Source: Megaleporinus macrocephalus (lineage: Eukaryota > Chordata > Actinopteri > Characiformes > Anostomidae). From it: DNA of 64,000 nucleotides. The stretch spans positions 38,291,120 through 38,355,119 of the forward strand of contig CM038719.1 of assembly GCA_021613375.1 (NCBI GenBank). Direction: 5' to 3'. This document shows, piece after piece, positions 1 to 10,689 of the stretch (its first letter is position 1; the number at the start of each line of letters is the position of its first letter). Both the position numbers and the translations under genes were made by a program. A model generated the notes under the pieces. It saw only the letters and a list, made by a program, of their open reading frames with translations. It was not told the origin of the DNA and did no database searches.

Positions 1-248
1 TGGGTGGATGATATGAGAAGGTGGTCTGAGGTTAATAACACAGTGGGTGGGTGATATGAGAAGGTGGTCTGAGGTTAATAACACAGTGGGTGGGTGATAT
101 GAGAAGGTGGTCTGAGGTTAATAACACAGTGGGTGGGTGATATGAGAAGGTGGTCTGAGGTTAGTAACACAGTGGGTGGGTGATATGAGAAGGTGGTCTG
201 AGGTTAATAACACAGTGGGTGGGTGATATGAGAAGGTGGTCTGAGGTT
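1..248. repeat. 43-bp minisatellite, about 5.8 copies
   Basis: Direct repeats start at 1, 44, 87, 130, 173 and 216, each carrying 'gatatgagaaggtggtctga' followed by 'ggttaataacacag'. Copies differ at one or two bases. The array begins before the window, so its full length is unknown. The last copy diverges after 'gaggtta' and runs into the candidate exon at 246. Confidence 0.95.
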
Positions 249-383
249 ACTTATGGAGACATGTTTAATTACTCTGTACTCTCGGAAGGTGTAGACGGTT
301 CAGTAATGAAAAACTATAAAAGTACTGAAGCGTATCAGTACCTGCACAGTGGGAAGGTGGGCGTGTCCTCCTACACACAGACG
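246..383 (+). pseudogene. Possible exon of a mobile YqaJ/SWIM-type gene (fragment)
   Basis: The frame through this stretch reads VTYGDMFNYSVLSEG, then NYKSTEAYQYLHSGKVG, and ends at a good donor (acg|GTGAGT at 384). The pattern (Y-D/G-D-hydrophobic-x-N/D-Y, about 15 residues, then Y-K-S-x-E-A-Y/H-x-[FY]-x-SG-x-V) resembles the segment ahead of the SWIM zinc finger in multicopy fish proteins that also carry a YqaJ-like exonuclease domain. Such genes are often linked to DNA transposons. No SWIM finger or YqaJ domain is visible downstream, so this would be a stranded exon. The upstream 43-bp repeats would lie in the preceding intron. The family call is from memory of the motif. It could also be chance. 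Confidence 0.4.
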
Positions 384-660
384 GTGAGTTTATATTTCTG
401 AAAGCCGGTTAAACCCAAGTCCAGCCAGCTGCCCGAGCCACTCTGCGTGGGTGTTAGTTACAGTCCAGATAGCCTAGCGTGGTGGACACTGATCAGAAAA
501 CAGTTACTTAACTAATAGACTCACCAGCACCCGACACGTCTGCTTCCTCGGAGCTTCATAAGCGAGACATTTCTCTGGATAAGGAGGCTCTGGTGCTGGT
601 TCTCCTCCACAGAATGGTAAGAGCAGACATACGGAGGTTTGGGTAGATTTTTAATCAAAA
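384..660. other. Unassigned sequence
   Basis: No repeat, frame or RNA gene recognised. It follows the candidate splice donor and precedes the hAT-like fragment. Confidence 0.5.
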
Positions 661-1149
661 TATGTGATCGGTGATCGGCCGATATTTCTCCAATGTAGCC
701 AATCCCGAGAGCCGATCGATGGCGTTAAACAAATGAGCCTAATTTCTGTATTTCCAGCTAGTGTTTCATCCAGGAAGAGGAGCCCTCCAGCCAGCTCCCT
801 GCAATTCCTATCTGAACCACTAGGTGGAAATACACACACTTTCATTTTCACAGACTGACCAAAGCAGCAGCCTTGTGAGAAAAGTATGCGCTGATAGAAA
901 GTATGTCCTCCGTCTGGCAGTGTTTACCGTATGTGACTCGTGATTTATCCAGGACATTTTTAAATTAAGAAAATCAGCGTCTCTCGTGGAGAAACCAAGA
1001 CAAAGAAATTTAACTCTACTAATCTGATACAGCACTGCACGCAGCTGAATACAGTGAGTATCAGTAAACAGCAGAGCTAGCACACACAGCTAACACAAAA
1101 CAAACAACCCAGAACACCTACAGACCAGATCTGACCGGTATGAACAGAA

Positions 1150-1788
1150 CAGCAGCAACAATTCAAGATCTAAATTTAATGATTGCGTTAAAAATAACCG
1201 CATTTAATGACTGCAGTTTTGACTGCATGTATTTAATTAGCTTTTTTAGTGTTAAATTAAGGGTCTAATTTTAATAATTGCAGTATTGGGGTTATTTGTT
1301 AGATTTACTTTGTTTATTTTCTGCTAATTTTGTTACATTTTGTACAATTTTTGACACTTTACTGGACATCTTATGTCAGCACTCATAGACACTATTGACA
1401 CATTGCTGTACATCCTGTACATCTGTACCCCTGGTCAGTATTTAACACTTTAATATATTTAACACTTTAACATTTACTTAAATACAATCTTTGCACATTT
1501 ATTTATTTATTTTTTAATACATATCCCAGTACTGTCATGTATCTACTGATACCCGTTTTTCTCTTACACATTACCTAATTTATTACTGCATTACCTTTTT
1601 ACCTACAGTCAGGTTGTATAGTTTGTATTCATATATTCTTGTATATATTTTTTTTGACTATTGGAATTCTTTATTCTTATTAATTTATACTGTGTAATAT
1701 ACCTTTAGTTTTTTGTACTGGGTTTTGTATTTTGTTTTGTTCTGTGTAACTGCTACTGGCTGCTAAATTTTCTTTGGGATCAATAAAG

Positions 1789-1858
<70 letters not shown>
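1150..1858 (+). mobile_element. LINE 3' UTR-like fragment ending in (TATC)n
   Basis: AT-rich sequence ends 'ttgggatcaataaagtatc' and passes directly into TATC repeats. This is a common 3' terminus of fish non-LTR retrotransposons (L2/Rex1-like), where the tail is a microsatellite rather than poly(A). The left boundary is approximate. It sits inside the hAT fragment, so it inserted later. Confidence 0.5.
1791..1858 (+). repeat. (TATC)n microsatellite
   Basis: About 17 uninterrupted TATC units forming the tail of the LINE fragment. Confidence 0.97.
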
Positions 1859-2073
1859 AAATATTAAGCTGTTTCATATGAGCTTATTAAAAATGGTAAT
1901 AAACCAGTTGAGACCATGTTTCATGACTTGCTTGTGCTTATAACTACATGTAACCCTGCCGTGGTGGATACCCTGCCCTCTATGGGTATTGGCTATCGGC
2001 CGATCGCGCTAAAAGATGATCAGCGATCTGAATCGGCCTCAAAAACGTTGATCAGTCCATCTCTAGTCAAGAG

Positions 2074-2530
2074 TCCATAGTGGGTGTAGAAAGGGGTCTG
2101 GATTAGACCAGGGGACGCCTCAGCAATCTGGCCCTCTTAGAGAAGAATCCATTGAAGAGTCTGGTGGTGGTGGAATGGATGCTCTGGTACTTTCTGCCAG
2201 ATGGCAAGAGGGTGACGAGTCTGTGGCAGGGGTCAGATGCACCACTTGTGGTAGGAGGGTTTGAATGTGGGCAGAGACGCCCCAGTGATCATCTCAGCTG
2301 TCCTTCCAATTTGCTGAAGGGTCCTGTGTCCTGAGACGGTGCAGTTCCCAATCAGTGACAGTGAGACAGCCAGTAGAATGTAGTGAGGATGAAGGGTGGG
2401 AGGTTTGCGCTCTTCATCCTACGCAGGAAGTGAAATTGCTGCTGGGTTTTTTCTAGGCTAAGCATGGGGTGTTGAAGGTCCAGATGAGGTTGTCAGTGAT
2501 GTACACACCAAAGATCTTGGAGCTTTGGAC
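2074..2530 (-). pseudogene. LINE reverse transcriptase C-terminal relic, copy 1
   Basis: Reverse-complement translation gives fragments of the post-RT C-terminal region of an L2/Rex1-type non-LTR retrotransposon: a GVYITDNLIWTFNTP-like stretch, a degraded 'lysine-rich, FLRRMK' stretch, an NCTVS/IIG-like stretch, and an LPSGRKYQSIHSTTTRLFNG-like stretch. Stops and frameshifts break it. It recurs about 700 bp downstream. Confidence 0.7.
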
Positions 2531-2777
2531 TCTCTCCACAGAAAAAACAAAGATATAGTAGTAATATATATACAGGCTCCATAAATGGGAATCAAACAAT
2601 GTGGAGCTAACAGCATATCAGCACAATATACAGAACCATATACAAATGGGGGACATCATTCAATGGGTAGTGATTTATGGAAGCAGTGCAACTCTGTCCA
2701 CTGTCAACTGTCTAGTAAAGTAGAGACTCATAGCAAGTTATGCAAATTCAGGTGTGCAGTGATGGTAAACTGTTGCA
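2531..2777. other. Spacer between LINE copies
   Basis: Contains 'ccataaatgggaatcaaaca' at about 2580. The same phrase recurs near 3230 after the second LINE copy, so the duplicated unit includes some flank. Confidence 0.5.
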
Positions 2778-3190
2778 TCAAGAGTCCATAGTGGGTGTAG
2801 AAAGGGAGTCAAGATTAGACCAGAAGAATCTGGCCCTCTCAGGAAGGAAGCCATTGAAGAGTCTGGTGGTGGTGGAATGGATGCTCTGGTACTTTCTGCC
2901 ACAAGGGGTCAGATGCACCACTTGTGGTAGGAGGGTTCGATTGTGGGCAAAGACGCCCTGTGCTTCCACTTCGCTGTAGGGTCCGAGACAGTGCAGTTCC
3001 CAAACATGCTTTCTACCACGCCCTGTAGAATGTAGTGAGGATGAGGGGTGGGAGCGTTACGCCCTTCGTCCTACGCAGGAAGTAAAGCTGCCGCTAGGTT
3101 TTCCTGGCTAGGCATGTGGTGTTGTGGGTCCAGATGAGGTTGTCGGAGATGTACACACCAAGGAACTTGGAGCTTTAGGTTCTATCCACA
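2778..3190 (-). pseudogene. LINE reverse transcriptase C-terminal relic, copy 2
   Basis: Same family as the 2074-2530 copy, roughly 85-90% similar by eye but lacking the segment with the second TTTCTGCC-to-GTGACGAG portion. The minus strand still reads LTPCGRKYQSIHSTTTRLFN followed by GFLPERARFF, matching the 'LPSGRRYR...RT.R..NSFFP.A' signature at the C-terminus of L2/Rex1-like polyproteins. Too short and broken to function. Confidence 0.7.
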
Positions 3191-3725
3191 AAAATCTAAA
3201 AATCATTTTTAGGAACCATGACAGGCTTCATAAATGGGAATCAAACAAAGCTATTTCATGTTTGGTTGAAGCACACAGCACAGAGTGTAGGCGTAGCGGC
3301 AGCTTAACCCAAGTGCTAGTAATGTGGTTACTGCAGGCGTCACAGTTTATTCAGAGAGAATAAAATAAGAGAAAATGATAGAAAACTACTAAAAGAAACA
3401 TAATACACGTGTTAATAATCTTAAAATAATCTGCTAAAATTAGATAAACAGGTAAACAGGTGCTGTCCTGCTGCTGTGTTGATGAAGCTCTACGGGATGT
3501 TTGATCTTCAAGGTCTCGTGTATAGCAGTTGTACTGTTGTGATCATCTCCACTGTGCAGAGCTGACAGAGCACCACACTGTTGTGTTTCTGTGTGATGCA
3601 CGTGAGTGATTGTTTGTAGCTGCAGCTTGCGCTCCGGATAAATCCATGCTTTCAGTGGGCGTGGCCATCTTTGCGATGCACTGACTTACGTTATACTAAT
3701 CAACGTAATTTCGTAATGGATTACG

Positions 3726-3730
<5 letters not shown>
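3191..3730. other. Non-repetitive sequence, nothing recognised
   Basis: Apart from the short LINE flank near 3230, no recognised feature. Confidence 0.5.

Positions 3731-3821
<91 letters not shown>
3731..3821. repeat. (TA)n dinucleotide tract
   Basis: About 45 uninterrupted TA units, self-complementary and able to form a cruciform. Confidence 0.98.
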
Positions 3822-3824
<3 letters not shown>

Positions 3825-4194
3825 AGGAGTTCGAGTGAAAACACTGAGACAACTTTAACTTTATAACCAAAATCCAGAGCAGGAAACTTTATTTTCTACC
3901 GAAAACAGAGAGTCGACTCACCGCTATGAGTGAACCTAAACAGAGTTCTTACCTCAGCCTGAACTTAAAGGGCCAGCAACAGCCTGTTTAACACAGTGTC
4001 TGTGTGTGAATACTGTTCATACTAATACTGCCCCATATACGTGTGTGTGTGTGTGTGTTTAATACAGTTGTTTAATGTTCTATAGTACATTTGTCTATTG
4101 TCTGAAATTAAATCAGAGGATGAAAAATAATGTCAGAAAATTTTTAAATTTTGATATCATCACTTCTCACTTAAAGTAAAAAGGCAATAGTGAT

Positions 4195-4280
4195 TAGATT
4201 TATATCGTGATAAATATCGATATCGGCTGATATGAAAAATATTATCGTGATAAGATTTTTTTCCCACATCGCCCAGCCCT
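4195..4280. mobile_element. hAT-like terminal fragment
   Basis: Ends 'cacatcgcccagccct' after TATCG-rich sequence (tatcgtgat, atatcgatatcgg). In reverse this is the CAGGGCTGGGCGATGTG terminus of a widespread fish hAT group. No partner terminus was found. Confidence 0.55.
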
Positions 4281-4954
4281 CAACCTAACTAAAGTTGGGT
4301 ACCTTGCTTACTGTTACGCTGTAACATTATGTCATGGTAGCCTATGTGTCCGTACAGCAGGCAAAGTAAAGGTGTCATTCACCTTGGCACTGGGGGCGGA
4401 GCTTCAAAGCTTCAAAGTAGAGCTGAAGGGAGGAGTGTGTTTGTGTTGCTGTTGGGTTCAAAGAGCTCCAGAATCACTAACTGCACCTTTAGGGCTTTTG
4501 AGGGCTTCAAATGGCTGAAAATGAAATAAATGAGGGGTGGTCTCCGACTTATGCACGATAAAAATAGAAGAATAATTTTTTTTTCTGCTACGTGTAATAA
4601 ACAAAAGCCAAGCAATTTGTTTTCCAACGGTGTGATTGTTTCATCAGCCTGGCAAAAACAACAATAGCTGTAGACTGCTAAGGGTTAAATTCACAGATAT
4701 CTCCTGCTTGCTGTTGTTTGCTCAGACTTGAAAATAACGTGAGAGGTTTTAGCAGCTCTGGCTGCATAAGCGCAGGATATTGCACATGCACCTCTCAGTC
4801 TTCCCATCAGCCTTTATCTGATGGTGTTCGGGCTTACATGAGGAGCACATCGGGCTGTGTGAAGAGCAGCGCTGGTGTCTAAGTTGACACCTTCGTCGCA
4901 TGTTCTTCTTGACTAGAGGTTCAGAGACGGATTCACGGATTACGTGGGAGTCAA
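4281..4954. other. Non-repetitive sequence
   Basis: No exon or repeat recognised. The 'ggggtggtctccgacttatg' at about 4534 resembles 'agggtggtctcggactctcc' at 31856, next to another family 1 copy. Confidence 0.4.
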
Positions 4955-5200
4955 TCTTTCTTACATATCATCACAATCCAATGACAAAGAAGTATCTCCA
5001 AAATTGCAACTTTACAGGAGAGACCAAAAACATACATTACTTTCAATGGAAGTCAATGGAACCAGAATAACGTCCATGCTGTTTTGGAGCACTTCTATTG
5101 GCTCATTCATCATGAAATTGTTGTACAATGTAAACAGCCATTGGTGTGTTCAAATGATGTGGAAAACTCAAAATCAACAAAAATGGACATAAATGGTTTT
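4955..5200 (+). repeat. Dispersed repeat family 1, copy a
   Basis: Shares 'aggagagaccaaaaac', 'ttactttcaatg', 'aagtcaatggaaccagaa' and 'caatgtaaac' with copies at 8893 (-), 22455 (-) and 31860 (+). Family and origin are not recognised. The shared end 'attggaca' plus 'cgatgat' suggests a short non-autonomous element. Confidence 0.75.
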
Positions 5201-5404
5201 CATTGGACAGCCACGATATTATGCCATCTGTGAAAGTGAGAGACAGATGGTCGGCACACCAAATGCTACAGAGGTTACCAGAAGCAAATCCAGTCAGCGC
5301 CCCTCAAGAAAGCTGCCCCAAACCCAGGATATAACGAGTTGGCTGGAAGGGTCACATGGACCAGATGAAACATGGAGGCTGGCCTATAAGACTGTGCAGT
5401 TGCA

Positions 5405-5580
5405 TTCTCAAGTTTCAAGTTTATTTGTCATTTGCACATCATGTCAGAACATAACATGCATTGAAACACTTGGGGTGAGGCTCAGATACAACTCTACATC
5501 AGGGTAGCATTATATATAGTAGTAAAAACAGTGCAAACATACAATAAATAGAAAATATTGAAGTAAAAAAGAGTATATGT
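5405..5580 (+). repeat. Fish dispersed repeat ('agtttatttgtcatttgcac')
   Basis: Begins 'caagtttatttgtcatttgc' and continues with 'gaaacactt' and 'agtgcaaacatacaataaat', matching by memory a common teleost interspersed repeat. Class uncertain. Confidence 0.35.
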
Positions 5581-5887
5581 TCCACTCTAAAACAAATTTT
5601 TATTCACTTCCATAGAAAATGGAGTGTTTTTGTCCTCAGCTGTGAGGTTATCATTTTGAAGATACTTTAGTTTTTTGTTTTGGACAGCGATGATATTAAA
5701 AAATGATGTGCTCATTTGGTACATTGGTTTTGCCACTTTTGCTTATAGCTTCGATTACATTTGGAATTCTGATCTAAAAGCCTTATTTGGCTTCATGACT
5801 GGTTAATTAGTTTTATGATGTTTAAACTATGTGGAAATACGACCTGCACCATTCCCAATGCCATCCACTGGTGATAGTGGTAGATTC
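5581..5887. other. Unassigned, with a partial family 1 end
   Basis: About 5600-5695 carries 'gttttggacagcgatgat', a family 1 terminus. The rest is unrecognised. Confidence 0.4.
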
Positions 5888-6197
5888 TAGTGGTGTGTGA
5901 TACTGCAAAATTTGGTATCGATCCGAGTATCGAAGTAAATACTGAATGGCTATCACCGATACTGATACTGATACCGATACCAATGGGGAAGTCTATTTAT
6001 ACCCTATCTACATGAAGAAGATATTAACTATTAGTTATAATAACAACAACAGTATTTATATTATTAAAAATAGACACATTTTATAAAGAAAAAACAATAA
6101 TAGAAAACTCTAAGGCTCTCTCTAAGGGGTTTCTCTCCTCCTTCCTTCATTTCCTCGTTGTATGTGTTTATACTACTTTACCATTTTTTTACCTTAC

Positions 6198-6384
6198 CAT
6201 TTTTCCACAAACATCACAGATCTCGTCTTGGCTGTTTGTGGAGCTGAAATAGCTGAAGTAGCTCCTCATATGACTCTGCCAATGTGTCTCCACACTGAGT
6301 GACTGACTGAGCATCTGACTGTGCTTATGCATTACCAGGGTAATGTCAGCATACCACCAAGAAGGACAAACCACATCCAACAGG
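6198..6384 (-). pseudogene. Possible BED zinc-finger exon of hAT transposase
   Basis: Minus-strand frame reads RSYFSYFSSTNSQDEICDV then CGKM and meets a strong donor (ATG|GTAAGG at 6197/6198). An aromatic-rich stretch followed by CxxC is how a BED zinc finger begins, and hAT transposases often carry the finger across this splice. The second half (HxxxH) is not visible. Its position just inside the right terminus suits a first coding exon. Confidence 0.35.
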
Positions 6385-7301
6385 ATTAACTGTGGACGCA
6401 AGAGAAAGCTGTCTGAAAGGGATGTTGGGTTCTAACCCAGATTGTATCCAAAAAACATAAAACCACGGCTGCCCAAATCACGGCAGAATTAAATGTGCAC
6501 CTCAGCTCTCCTGTTTCCACCAGAACTGTCCGTCAGGAGCTCCACAGGGTCAGTATACACGGCCGGGCTGCTATAGCTAAACCTTTGGTCACTCGTACCG
6601 ATGCCAAACGTCGGTTTCAATGGTGCAAGGAGCGCAAATCTTGGGCTGTGGACAATGTGAAACATGTATTGTTCTCTGATGATCCACCGCTACTGTTTTC
6701 CCCACATCTGGGAGAGTTACGGTGTGGAGAAACCCCAAAGAAGCATACCACCCAGACTGTTGCATGCCCAGAGTGAAGCATGGGGGTGGATCAGTGATGG
6801 TTTGGGCTGCCATATTATGGCATTCCCTTGGCCCAATACTTGTGCTAGACGGGCACTTCACTGCCAAGGTCTACCGAACCATTCTGGAGGACCATGTGCA
6901 TCCAATGGTTCAAACATTGTATCCTGAAGGCGGTGTCGTGTATTAATATGACAATGCACCAATACACACAGCAAGACAGGAGAAAGATTGGTTTGATGAA
7001 CATGAAAGTGAATTTGAACATCTCCCATGACCTGCACAGTCACCAGATCTAAATATTATTGAGCCACTTTGGGGTGTTTTGGAGGAGCGAGTCAGGAAAC
7101 GTCCACCAGCATCACATAGTGACCTGGACACTGTCCTGCAAGAAGAATGTCTTAAAATCCCTCTGACCACTGTGCAGGACTTGTATATGTCATTCCCAAT
7201 ATGAACTGACGCTGTATTGGCCGCAAAAGGAGGCCCTACACCATACTAATAAATTATTGTGGTCTAAAACCAGGTGTTTCAGTTTCATTGTCCAACCCCT
7301 G
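6385..7301 (+). pseudogene. Tc1/mariner transposase pseudogene, 5' truncated
   Basis: Translation in changing frames recovers a Tc1 transposase: GRKRKLSERDVGF, VSTRTVRQELHRV (helix-turn-helix region), TDAKRRFQWCKERKSW, HVLFSDD (first catalytic Asp region), WRNPKEAYHPD, VKHGGGSVMVWAAI, ILEDHVHPMVQTLYP, DNAPIHTA (second Asp region) and SPDLNIIEPLWGVLEERVRK (Glu region). At least one frameshift and several stops disrupt it. The right terminus ends 'cattgtccaacccctg' followed by TA, the fish Tc1-like end (CAGGGGTTGGACAATG inverse). The left terminal repeat is missing. It lies inside the hAT element. Confidence 0.9.
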
Positions 7302-7422
7302 TAACATTAGCTCAAATGGTTGAAGTATCAAAAGTATTGATATTTTGATTTAAAAATCGATAAAGATCTGGTATCGGAGGTATCGATATTTTAGTATCGA
7401 TCGGCACATCACTACTAGATTC

Positions 7423-7830
7423 ATGTATATGAAAGCTTTAGTGAAGGTTCTGCCAGGAAGACTCCAATGCTACGTCACTCTTTCATTCATTACTTCAACC
7501 AATCGCAGTCTGCCACCTGTCTTTAAAAGGATTCAACTTACGCTCCCTCTCTGCTGCATTCAGGTGCTGCCGTTTCGACTCACTCCATCCTCCTCCCCAT
7601 CACCACCAGTTAGGACCCAGTCCTGCTGTCCAGGGAGGCAGCTTCGCCCCTGCTGTCCATATCCAGCAGGACCTGCGAGGGTCTGCGCACTTAAAGACTT
7701 GGGCCTAGGGCTAGGCCAATGCCAAAGACTTTCTTCATGACCTACAATAACTAACCTTTCAATTGTAGACTTATCGAAGTCTACAACATCATTCATTCCT
7801 CTACTCGGGGAGTCTTTTTGGCAGAAGTAG
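7423..7830. other. Non-repetitive sequence
   Basis: No exon, RNA gene or known repeat recognised. Confidence 0.4.
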
Positions 7831-7870
7831 TAGTGATGTGCGGATCGATACTAAAATATCGAAGTAAGAG
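7831..7870. mobile_element. Solo end of the same hAT family
   Basis: 'tagtgatgtgcggatcgata' then 'ctaaaatatcga' is nearly identical to the inverse of the right terminus at 7414. No partner end nearby. Confidence 0.55.
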
Positions 7871-8892
7871 ATTGCAGTTACCAACAGCCGACAGTGTCTA
7901 GAAACCGAATCACCACCTGAAGAATCCCACTGCAGAAGAGGAACCCAGCTGTAGCATCCAGCTCTGCATTTCGGGGGTTTGTCGCAGTCCAAATGTGGCA
8001 ATTTAATTCTTACGGTACACGGTTTCTCCAGGGAAAGGAAACCGACAGCTGGCACGGACTGATTGTCCATTACGACAGAACACATCAATATTCAGTATCT
8101 CATAATGATTAATGATGTGGCTTAAAATGGTTTGTAATCAGCGGCACAAGGTCAGATGGGGACAATTGCGCCTACACTGTGCCTATTTCCAGACCTCTCT
8201 CTCTCTCTCTCTCTCTCTAGTAAGACCAAAGCCATTGATCATGAGCTGATTTGGTTGGAGGAATATGTTATCAACAAATACATACCCTTGTGATTTTTCA
8301 TCAAGCAAAGACTTCGAAAAAAGGTGGCGAGGCTTCAATCGACTTTGGCGTGGCGGCGAAAGTTTCTCTGGCCATTTCCAACTTTTTCACTTAAGAGAGC
8401 GCAATAGATCTTTGTGAGTTGGCAGTGTTTACCTTCCCCTCTCCCCGAAGCTATTTACCTGCGAGCTACAAAGTGGCCAGCCGCACAGTTATTAACATCC
8501 GTCCGCTGCCTTCGGTCCCAGATAAACCCTTCGGTGTAGAAGTCGTATCGTTCTGCCTCGTTCATTTAGCAAAGACAGGAACGCCAAACGAGATTACCGT
8601 GTCATTCATTGGTCTGATGGAAAAATAGAGGAATATTAACATAAGTTTTATTTTTGTGGTCAAATTGACCCAACATCAATTTCGAGCCGGTCCTAATTTT
8701 GGCCTCTGGTCACCAGCAGGTTTCTTAAATCAGATTTCTGTGCTCAAACCTTCAGAAAGCATTAAAAACTTCTTCATTTCTTTCTTCATTTCTGGAGCTC
8801 CAGAGTGGCACAACCATCTACAGGCCAAATTAGGAGCTAAAGAGTGCAACAGCCCCCTTCAGCCCACCAGTTAAAACATAACGTCTCAGTCC
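7871..8892. other. Mostly unique sequence, possible regulatory DNA
   Basis: Contains a short (CT)n at 8196-8219. About 8280-8620 is non-repetitive, of balanced composition, and has no plausible exon. No conservation can be judged here. Confidence 0.3.
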
Positions 8893-9105
8893 AATGGAAA
8901 ACATCTCCATTTTTGTCGATTATGAGTTTTCTAAACAGGCCAACGGCCGTTTACACTATGTAACAATGATCATAAAGAATGGACCAATTGAGGTGTTCTA
9001 AAACAGCTTGGGAAAAAAAAATAGTTCCATTGACTTGCATTGAAAGTAAAGTATGGTTTTGGTCTCTCCTGTAAAGTTTTTATTGGACAGCGATGATAAG
9101 TTAAC
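8893..9105 (-). repeat. Dispersed repeat family 1, copy b
   Basis: Inverse orientation copy with 'atttttgtcgattatgag', 'ccattgacttgcattgaaag', 'ttttggtctctcctgtaaag' and 'attggacagcgatgat'. Confidence 0.75.
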
Positions 9106-9164
9106 ACTTCCTTGAGGGAGAACACACTTCTACACATAGTTGTGCATTAACAATAAATTGAGGA

Positions 9165-9520
9165 GTTTGGGACAGTGTGTCTGTGGATTAGAGCTTGGGG
9201 ATCTGCCCTGAGTGAGTACAGGCAGTTTGGTGAGTGTAGGTTAAATGAAGCCATGAGGTTTGGGTGAGCTCAAAAATGAATGGGAACCTATGGGGAAAAA
9301 CAAGGGATGGAAAAAACGGGCAAACCGACAACTGGGGGTCAAATCAACACTACAGTCGTGGTTGGAGGTCTGCTCTGGGTCAGTGTATGCGAAACCGTGT
9401 CTGTAGGTTGAGCAGAAGTTTAGTAGATTGGCATGCAAAAGCTGTATATAAGCCTGAATCATACAATCAGGCCGCACACTCTGGAGCTGGAACAGAGTTG
9501 ATAGTGGAGGTGTGCAAGGT
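9165..9520 (+). repeat. Dispersed repeat family 2, copy a
   Basis: Begins 'gtgtctgtggattagag' and contains 'gaatgggaacctatgggg', 'gtcagtgtatgcgaaacc', 'gagcagaagtttagtagatt' and 'aagcctgaatcatacaatca'. Other copies at 9700, 15265, 21640 (-) and a piece at 14430. Family not recognised. Confidence 0.8.
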
Positions 9521-9699
9521 AAGGCATATGACTGTATATCACTGTCTTTAAGGCTCATCTCTCAACAGGTTTTAAATAAGTTGGGACCGAAGCAACAAAG
9601 GACTGATGAAGTTGTGTAATGCTAGAAGTTGTGTAATGCTAGGAATATGACTGGATATCAAAAGAGGTGGAGGTAAAGATGGGGAGTGGTCAAATGGTG

Positions 9700-10095
9700 C
9701 GGTCAGTGTGTTTGGGGATCTGCCCTGAGCGAGTACAGGCAGTTTGGTGGCTGTAGGTTTAATGAAACCATGATTTTTGGGTGAGGCTAAAAATGAATGG
9801 GACTCTATGGGGAAAAACGAAGGATAGAAAAAAATGGCAAATAGACGAGTGCGGGTCAAACCAATGCTACAGTCGTGGTCAGGGGTCTGTCCTGAGTCAG
9901 TGTATGCGAAACACTGTCTGTCGGTTGAGCAGAAGTTCAGTAGATTGGAGTGCACTTTTCCATCCTATTTGTTCTCTATGGGAAAAAACAACATTTGTTG
10001 TTATCCGGAATCCGTGTATCCGATCAAAAAGCTGTACACAAGCCTGACTCACACAATCAGACCGGACAAACCAGAGTTGGAACAGAGTTGATATT
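9700..10095 (+). repeat. Dispersed repeat family 2, copy b
   Basis: Longer copy including 'ttctctatgggaaaaaaca' and 'gaatccgtgtatccgatcaa', segments missing from copy a. With copy a it forms a direct pair about 535 bp apart, suggesting local duplication. Confidence 0.8.
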
Positions 10096-10182
10096 TCAAA
10101 AACTGCAGGAACTGGGAATAAAAATATTTAACATTGTTATGTTACAATGGAGAAAGTTTCTTTCCAGTAAGTGTGTAGAGTT

Positions 10183-10254
10183 TAAGTGTGTGTGTGTGTA
10201 TATGTGGTCGGCTGGGAGCAGTGTGTAGAGTGTGTGTGTGTATGTGGTCAGCTG
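10183..10254 (+). repeat. GT-rich duplicated leader
   Basis: Two tandem versions of a (GT)n run followed by 'tatgtggtcggctgggagca', joining the LINE fragment to its right. A similar leader precedes the second LINE copy at about 12503. Confidence 0.6.
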
Positions 10255-10640
10255 GGAGCAGTGCTGGTTGTAGAGTTTTAGTGCAATAAGGAAGGACCTG
10301 CAATGCCACTCACTTGGGCCACCTGTCGCTTAGGGAGCTGCCCAGAGTCTCATGCATGAGATTCATTCTCCAGCATGGATGCTGGCTTGGTTAACATCCT
10401 CATGTCTCCCACCACCTTCCCAGGACAGAGCCTGCCCTCTTAATGAGCCTCTCCTTTCTGCCATCGAGATGCTGCTGCCTCAGCAGACCACTCCATAAAA
10501 GATGGCAGATGCCACCACTAAGAAGATCAACGAAGGTCATCAGGAGGGCTCCCTGCACCTTCAGCTACTATACAAAATAAACAGTGAACCTACACCCTTC
10601 TTCAGCGTCTTACCATTAAGGTATAAAGACAACACCAAAA
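10255..10640 (-). pseudogene. LINE C-terminal/3' fragment, copy 1
   Basis: The minus strand reads as the C-terminal end of an L2/Rex1-like retrotransposon polyprotein ('RR-ML-KL-SMLE--HPMHETLAAL'). It is about 85-90% similar to 12533-12893 but lacks short segments. No promoter or RT catalytic domain is present. Confidence 0.65.
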
Positions 10641-10657
10641 AGACTTTAGACCAATGA

Positions 10658-10687
10658 CCCCCCCCCCCCCCCCCCCCCATCCCCCCC
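10658..10687. repeat. Poly(C) tract
   Basis: Twenty-one C, then AT, then seven C. Possible i-motif/G-quadruplex on opposite strands, and also a likely sequencing-error site. Confidence 0.9.
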
Positions 10688-10689
10688 GG

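Larger units (their letters stand above)
661..2065. mobile_element. hAT-like DNA transposon fragment, interrupted by a LINE tail
   Basis: Both ends are rich in ATCGGCCGAT (around 676-686 and 1997-2004). The right end finishes in 'gatcagtccatctcta', the inverse of a TAGAGATGGACTGATC terminus typical of fish hAT elements. The 8 bases after it (2066-2073, gtcaagag) would be the target site. The second LINE copy at 2778 has the similar unoccupied sequence 'catcaagagtccatag', so the hAT may have inserted beside the first LINE copy. No matching left target copy was found, so the left end is probably truncated. No transposase frame is visible. Confidence 0.6.
5888..7414 (-). mobile_element. hAT element with terminal repeats and target-site duplication, split by Tc1
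   Basis: Left end 'tagtggtgtgtgatactg' and right end 'gtatcgatcggcacatcacta' are imperfect inverted repeats containing TATCGAT motifs. Flanking octamers gtagattc (5880-5887) and ctagattc (7415-7422) match at 7 of 8 bases, the 8-bp target duplication expected of hAT transposons. A Tc1-like element occupies 6385-7301, leaving roughly 600 bp of hAT sequence. The minus strand keeps a possible BED-finger exon, so the element reads right to left. It is non-autonomous as it stands. Confidence 0.7.
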
